This document shows, one piece after another, positions 60,847-64,000 of a DNA stretch of 64,000 nucleotides (positions are counted from its first letter, which is position 1; each line of letters begins with the position of its first letter). The stretch comes from Streptomyces coeruleorubidus (GTDB lineage: Bacteria; Actinomycetota; Actinomycetes; Streptomycetales; Streptomycetaceae). The stretch lies in NCBI RefSeq assembly GCF_028885415.1, contig NZ_CP118527.1, forward strand, positions 5,952,001 through 6,016,000, in the 5' to 3' direction. The position numbers and the translations under genes were made by a program. The notes below the pieces were generated by a model, which saw only the letters and a list, made by a program, of their open reading frames with translations, was not told where the DNA came from and searched no databases.

Positions 60847-62634
60847 GTGCCTCAGGACGCTTACGACTACGACGTCATCGTGGTCGGTTCCGGCTTCGGC
60901 GGCTCGGTGACCGCCCTGCGCCTGACGGAAAAGGGCTACAAGGTCGGTGTCCTGGAGGCCGGCCGCCGCTTCACCCGCGAGTCCCTCCCGAAGAACTCCT
61001 GGGACCTCAAGAACTACCTCTGGGCGCCAAAACTCGGCATGTACGGCATCCAGCGCATCCACCTCCTGGGCAACGTCATGGTCCTGGCGGGAGCGGGCGT
61101 GGGCGGCGGCTCCCTCAACTACGCCAACACCCTCTACGTCCCGCCCAAGCCGTTCTTCGAGGACCCGCAGTGGCGGGACATCACCGACTGGCAGGAGGAG
61201 CTGAAGCCGTACTACGACCAGGCCCGGCGCATGCTCGGCGTCCGGCTGAACCCGACCATGACCCCGTCCGACGTGCACCTGAAGGCCGCGGCGGAGCGCA
61301 TGGGCTGCGGCGACTCCTTCCACCTCGCACCGGTCGGCGTCTTCTTCGGCGACGGCGAGGACGCCGACGGCACGGTGAAGGCCAAGCCGGGCCAGGAGGT
61401 GCCCGACCCGTACTTCGGCGGGGCGGGACCGGCCCGCAGGGCCTGCGCGGAGTGCGGCGAGTGCATGACCGGCTGCCGCCACGGCGCGAAGAACACCCTC
61501 AACGAGAACTACCTGTACCTCGCCGAGAAGGCCGGCGCGGTCGTGCACCCCCTGACGACGGTCGTCTCGGTCACCGAGGACTCGCGCGGCGGGTACGCGG
61601 TCGCCACCCTGCCCACCGACGACCGCCGCAAGGCCAAGGGCCGGACCTACAGGGCCCGCCAGGTCGTCCTCGCCGCCGGCACGTACGGCACCCAGACGCT
61701 GCTGCACCGCATGAAGGCCGGCGGACAGCTGCCGTACCTGTCGGACAAGCTGGGTGGACTGACCCGCACCAACTCCGAGGCACTGGTCGGCGCCCAGACC
61801 GACGACCGGCGCTACCGCAAGGCGCACGGCGCGCCGAAGGCCGACTTCACGCGGGGCGTGGCCATCACGTCCTCGATCCACCCGGACGAGAACACCCACA
61901 TCGAGCCGGTCCGCTACGGCAAGGGCTCCAACTCGATGGGCAGCCTGTCGATCCTCCAGGTCCCGTACGCCGGGAACGACTCGGGAACCTCGCGGGTCCT
62001 GGGCTTCCTCGCCCACGCGGCGAAGCACCCCTTGCTGGTGCTGCGCTCCCTGTCAAACCGCCGCTGGTCGGAGCGCACCATCATCGGCCTGGTGATGCAG
62101 TCGCTGGACAACTCCCTGACGACGTACCTGAAACCGTCGGGTGTCGGCCGTGGCCTGCTCACCGCCCGCCAGGGCCACGGTGCCCCCAACCCGAAGCAGA
62201 TCAAGGCGGCCACACAGAGCGCGTCGGCACTCGCCGCCGAGATCAACGGCTTCGCGGGATCGAACGTCGGCGAACTGATGGGCACCCCGCTCACCGCCCA
62301 CTTCCTGGGCGGCTGCCCGATCGGCGACTCCCGCGAAACCGGCGTGATCGACCCGTACCACCGCCTCTACGGCCACCCCGGCATCTCGGTCGTCGACGGC
62401 GCCGCGGTCTCCGCCAACCTGGGCGTCAACCCGTCCCTCACCATCACCGCCCAGGCCGAGCGGGCGATGTCGTTCTGGCCCAACAAGGGTGAGCCCGACC
62501 CGCGCCCGAGGCAGGGCGCGGCCTACGAACGTCTCCAGCCGGTCGAGCCGAAGTCCCCGGCGGTCCCGGCGGAGGCGTTCGGTGCGCTGCGGCTGCCGTT
62601 CCTGGGCATGCCGGCCGTGCCGCCGAAGAACTGA
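60847..62634 (+). CDS. GMC-family flavin oxidoreductase (ChoD-type)
   Basis: A 595-residue FAD enzyme of the cholesterol-oxidase-like branch of GMC oxidoreductases. FAD site DVIVVGSGFGGSVTALRLTEKG at 9-30 (read in two parts), LAGAGVGGGSLNYANTL, and the C-terminal active-site region HFLGGCPIG and VNPSLTITAQAER. An ACAECGECMTGC motif with four Cys looks like an iron-sulfur-type knuckle shared by ChoD homologues. Activity on sterols is doubtful even for the mycobacterial relative, so I give only the family. GTG at 60847 has GAGGAG 6 nt upstream. Confidence 0.88.
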   Translation: MPQDAYDYDVIVVGSGFGGSVTALRLTEKGYKVGVLEAGRRFTRESLPKNSWDLKNYLWAPKLGMYGIQRIHLLGNVMVLAGAGVGGGSLNYANTLYVPPKPFFEDPQWRDITDWQEELKPYYDQARRMLGVRLNPTMTPSDVHLKAAAERMGCGDSFHLAPVGVFFGDGEDADGTVKAKPGQEVPDPYFGGAGPARRACAECGECMTGCRHGAKNTLNENYLYLAEKAGAVVHPLTTVVSVTEDSRGGYAVATLPTDDRRKAKGRTYRARQVVLAAGTYGTQTLLHRMKAGGQLPYLSDKLGGLTRTNSEALVGAQTDDRRYRKAHGAPKADFTRGVAITSSIHPDENTHIEPVRYGKGSNSMGSLSILQVPYAGNDSGTSRVLGFLAHAAKHPLLVLRSLSNRRWSERTIIGLVMQSLDNSLTTYLKPSGVGRGLLTARQGHGAPNPKQIKAATQSASALAAEINGFAGSNVGELMGTPLTAHFLGGCPIGDSRETGVIDPYHRLYGHPGISVVDGAAVSANLGVNPSLTITAQAERAMSFWPNKGEPDPRPRQGAAYERLQPVEPKSPAVPAEAFGALRLPFLGMPAVPPKN

Positions 62635-62646
62635 CCGGCAGCGGAC

Positions 62647-62696
62647 AGCAGAAGAGGGACCTGCGCCCCCCTCCGAGCGCAGCTCCCTCTTCTGCT
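62647..62696. terminator. Bidirectional terminator
   Basis: AGCAGAAGAGGGA (62647-62659) pairs with TCCCTCTTCTGCT (62684-62696), with CTGCGC/GCGCAG pairing inside after a C-C mismatch. A-rich/T-rich flanks on both sides suit termination of both the GMC gene and the convergent surface-protein gene. Confidence 0.9.
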
Positions 62697-62724
62697 TGTG
62701 CAACGGCCTGCCGGCCGCTGTGAC

Positions 62725-63711
62725 TTACGCCTGGGCGCCGGCCTTACGGCGACGCACCACGAAGATCGCACCGGCACCGGCGACGACCGCGGCACCGCCG
62801 ACGAGGCTGATCACCGGCAGGGCGGAGCTGGAGCCGGTCTCGGCGAGGCTGCCGGTGACCTCCGGCGTGTTGCCGCTGGGCTTCTCGTCGGTGACGGGCG
62901 CCTTGCCGCCTTCGGTCGGCTTCGTGCCGTCGGTGTCCGTACCGGCGGAGACGATCTGGAACTTGTACGAGATCTCACCGAAGCCGGTGCACTCGTCGTC
63001 GTCGTCCCCGTAGATCGTCGCGCCGAGCGAGAACCCGGCACCGACCGGGGCGGACGGCTTGACGTTGAGGCGCAGCGGGATGTTGACCTGGTAGTCGGGC
63101 TTCAGCTCGTCGGTGTAGCCGACGTAGCCGGCCGCGTAGCCGCCCTCGTTGAGGTCGAACCAGATCTTGTCCTGGGGGTCCCAGGCCTGGAGCTGAACCT
63201 TCTTGCTGGAGAACAGCTCCTCCCAGTCCTTGTCGGCGGAGGCCCCGGCGAAGAAGCCGAGGTCGTTGAGCGTGGAGTCGGAGTTGTTGGCCACGTTCAG
63301 CGAGAACTTGTGCCAGCCGCTGCCCGCGGCGATCTTGCCGGGCAGGCCGGTGATGGTCACGTCGACCTTGGTGTCCTCGCACACGGAGGGCTCGGGGTCC
63401 GGGGTCTCGGACTCCTCGGGCGCCGACGTGCTCGGCTCCGGGGCGGACTCGCTCACGGAGGTGCTCGGCGAGGGCGACGTCTCCGGGGCGGACTCGCTCA
63501 CGGAGGTGCTCGGCGAGGGCGACGTCTCCGGAGCGGACTCGCTCACGGAGGTGCTGGGCGTCGGCGACGTCTCGGGAGTGGACTCGCTCACGGACGGGCT
63601 CGGGGTGGGAGTCGTTTCGTCGGTCGCGTACGCGGCCGGTGCCGCGAGCAGTGCCACCGGGGCTATGACCGCCGTTGCGGCCGCTGCTGCCATTGCGCGG
63701 CGAAGCTTCAT
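62725..63711 (-). CDS. Sortase-anchored surface protein (LAETG) with PST-repeat stalk
   Basis: A 328-residue cell-wall protein. Signal peptide 1-30 (ends AYA), then a Ser/Thr/Pro/Glu stalk (about 33-110) built of four 16-residue SVSESAPETSPSPST-like repeats, a folded domain (112-265; VDVTITGLPGKIAAGSGWHKF...), and a C-terminal sorting signal: LAETG near residue 295, a hydrophobic helix and RRRKAG. LAxTG is recognised by class E sortases of actinomycetes. No sortase gene is in the window. GAGG 7 nt before the ATG at 63711. Convergent with the GMC gene. Confidence 0.9.
   Translation of the reverse strand: MKLRRAMAAAAATAVIAPVALLAAPAAYATDETTPTPSPSVSESTPETSPTPSTSVSESAPETSPSPSTSVSESAPETSPSPSTSVSESAPEPSTSAPEESETPDPEPSVCEDTKVDVTITGLPGKIAAGSGWHKFSLNVANNSDSTLNDLGFFAGASADKDWEELFSSKKVQLQAWDPQDKIWFDLNEGGYAAGYVGYTDELKPDYQVNIPLRLNVKPSAPVGAGFSLGATIYGDDDDECTGFGEISYKFQIVSAGTDTDGTKPTEGGKAPVTDEKPSGNTPEVTGSLAETGSSSALPVISLVGGAAVVAGAGAIFVVRRRKAGAQA
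63415..63600 (-). repeat. 48-bp coding repeats of the surface-protein stalk
   Basis: Four copies of a 48-bp unit (GCGGACTCGCTCACGGAGGT on the + strand begins copies near 63444, 63492 and 63540; a variant at 63588). They differ at a few positions and encode the 16-residue PST repeats. Confidence 0.85.
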
Positions 63712-63823
63712 GAAGACCTCGGAGAGTCCGGCGTACCGCGGGATGCGGTACGAACGTTGGGGGAGGCCTCCGCGTGTGGGGCGCGGGAGTGGCCCGTGGT
63801 TCGGCAGGTTTGATCCGTGAAAC

Positions 63824-63851
63824 CTGTGAATGGTTGTGCTGGCATTCACAG
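63824..63851. promoter_or_regulatory. Perfect 9-bp inverted repeat CTGTGAATG-N10-CATTCACAG
   Basis: Arms at 63824-63832 and 63843-63851, in the 214-bp divergent region between the surface-protein gene and the gene at the window end. Good operator geometry; no regulator gene adjoins. It could also form a transcript hairpin. Confidence 0.55.
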
Positions 63852-63925
63852 AATTCTTATGTGGGCTGGGTCACATCCAAGACCTTCTTGTGAAGGCGCT
63901 TCGCATCCGCTTAGATCTGGACTTT

Positions 63926-64000
63926 GTGTCTCAAAAACCGTCCGATGATCAGCCGTCGGCCTCGGAGATCCCCGACGACGTCTGGGAGCAGTTCACCCGC
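63926..64000 (+). CDS. Hypothetical protein, 5' end only
   Basis: A GTG at 63926 opens a frame that is still open at the window end: MSQKPSDDQPSASEIPDDVWEQFTR in two parts (MSQKPSDDQPS, then EIPDDVWEQFTR). Acidic, polar N terminus; no domain can be named from 25 residues. Confidence 0.6.
   Translation, partial: MSQKPSDDQPSASEIPDDVWEQFTR

Overview
This window is chromosomal DNA of a Streptomyces. The evidence is a very high G+C content with codon third positions almost always G or C, frequent GTG starts, WhiB-family and BldM developmental regulators, the GroES/GroEL1 operon with two CIRCE operators, and a gene order that matches, as I recall it, the conserved core of the S. coelicolor chromosome from glmS to the Ser/Thr kinase cluster and its flank. 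No tRNA, rRNA, CRISPR array or prophage was seen. The only complete insertion sequence is one IS481-family element.

Layout. 1-12.8 kb: the 3' part of glmS, a secreted SH3-like protein, an ankyrin-type protein, acpS, a BtrH-like protein with an operator/promoter, a secreted beta-helix protein, the NAD(P)HX repair enzyme, an L,D-transpeptidase, the IS481 copy, alr, an alpha/beta hydrolase and tsaE. 12.8-17.6 kb: a small conserved ORF, a 622-bp inverted-repeat cassette with a passenger gene, an L,D-transpeptidase-like membrane protein, and the t6A group tsaB-rimI-tsaD. 17.6-22.6 kb: a xylan-type regulon (GH3 glycosidase, LacI regulator, GH10-CBM2 xylanase) sharing one operator motif. 22.7-31.3 kb: an LCP ligase, a TetR/MFS efflux pair, a YCII protein with an ECF42-type sigma factor, a methyltransferase, and two coupled polysaccharide deacetylase lipoproteins. 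31.3-33.7 kb: groES-groEL1. 33.7-37.1 kb: a SnoaL-like protein, an SDR, a MOSC protein and a LysR regulator.

37.1-42.4 kb is a developmental and nucleotide block: whiD, bldM (with a sigma-BldN-type promoter), shbA, guaB (with a sigma-R-like promoter) and a second IMPDH-like gene. 42.4-46.1 kb holds a duplicated noncoding repeat, a nucleotide-sugar dehydrogenase homologue that has lost its catalytic Lys and Cys, and glpD. 47.4-59.1 kb is an array of six consecutive membrane Ser/Thr kinase-type genes, one of them a pseudokinase. 59.2-62.6 kb holds a succinate-semialdehyde dehydrogenase and a GMC oxidoreductase, followed by a sortase-substrate surface protein (LAETG) and the start of another gene.

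The most unusual structure is a set of palindromic or inverted-repeat elements bounded by the rare tetranucleotide CTAG. In each case a CTAG contains the TAG stop codon of a neighbouring gene. One carries the passenger gene, and one was itself hit at its CTAG end by the IS481-family element, whose 6-bp target duplication is CCTAGC.
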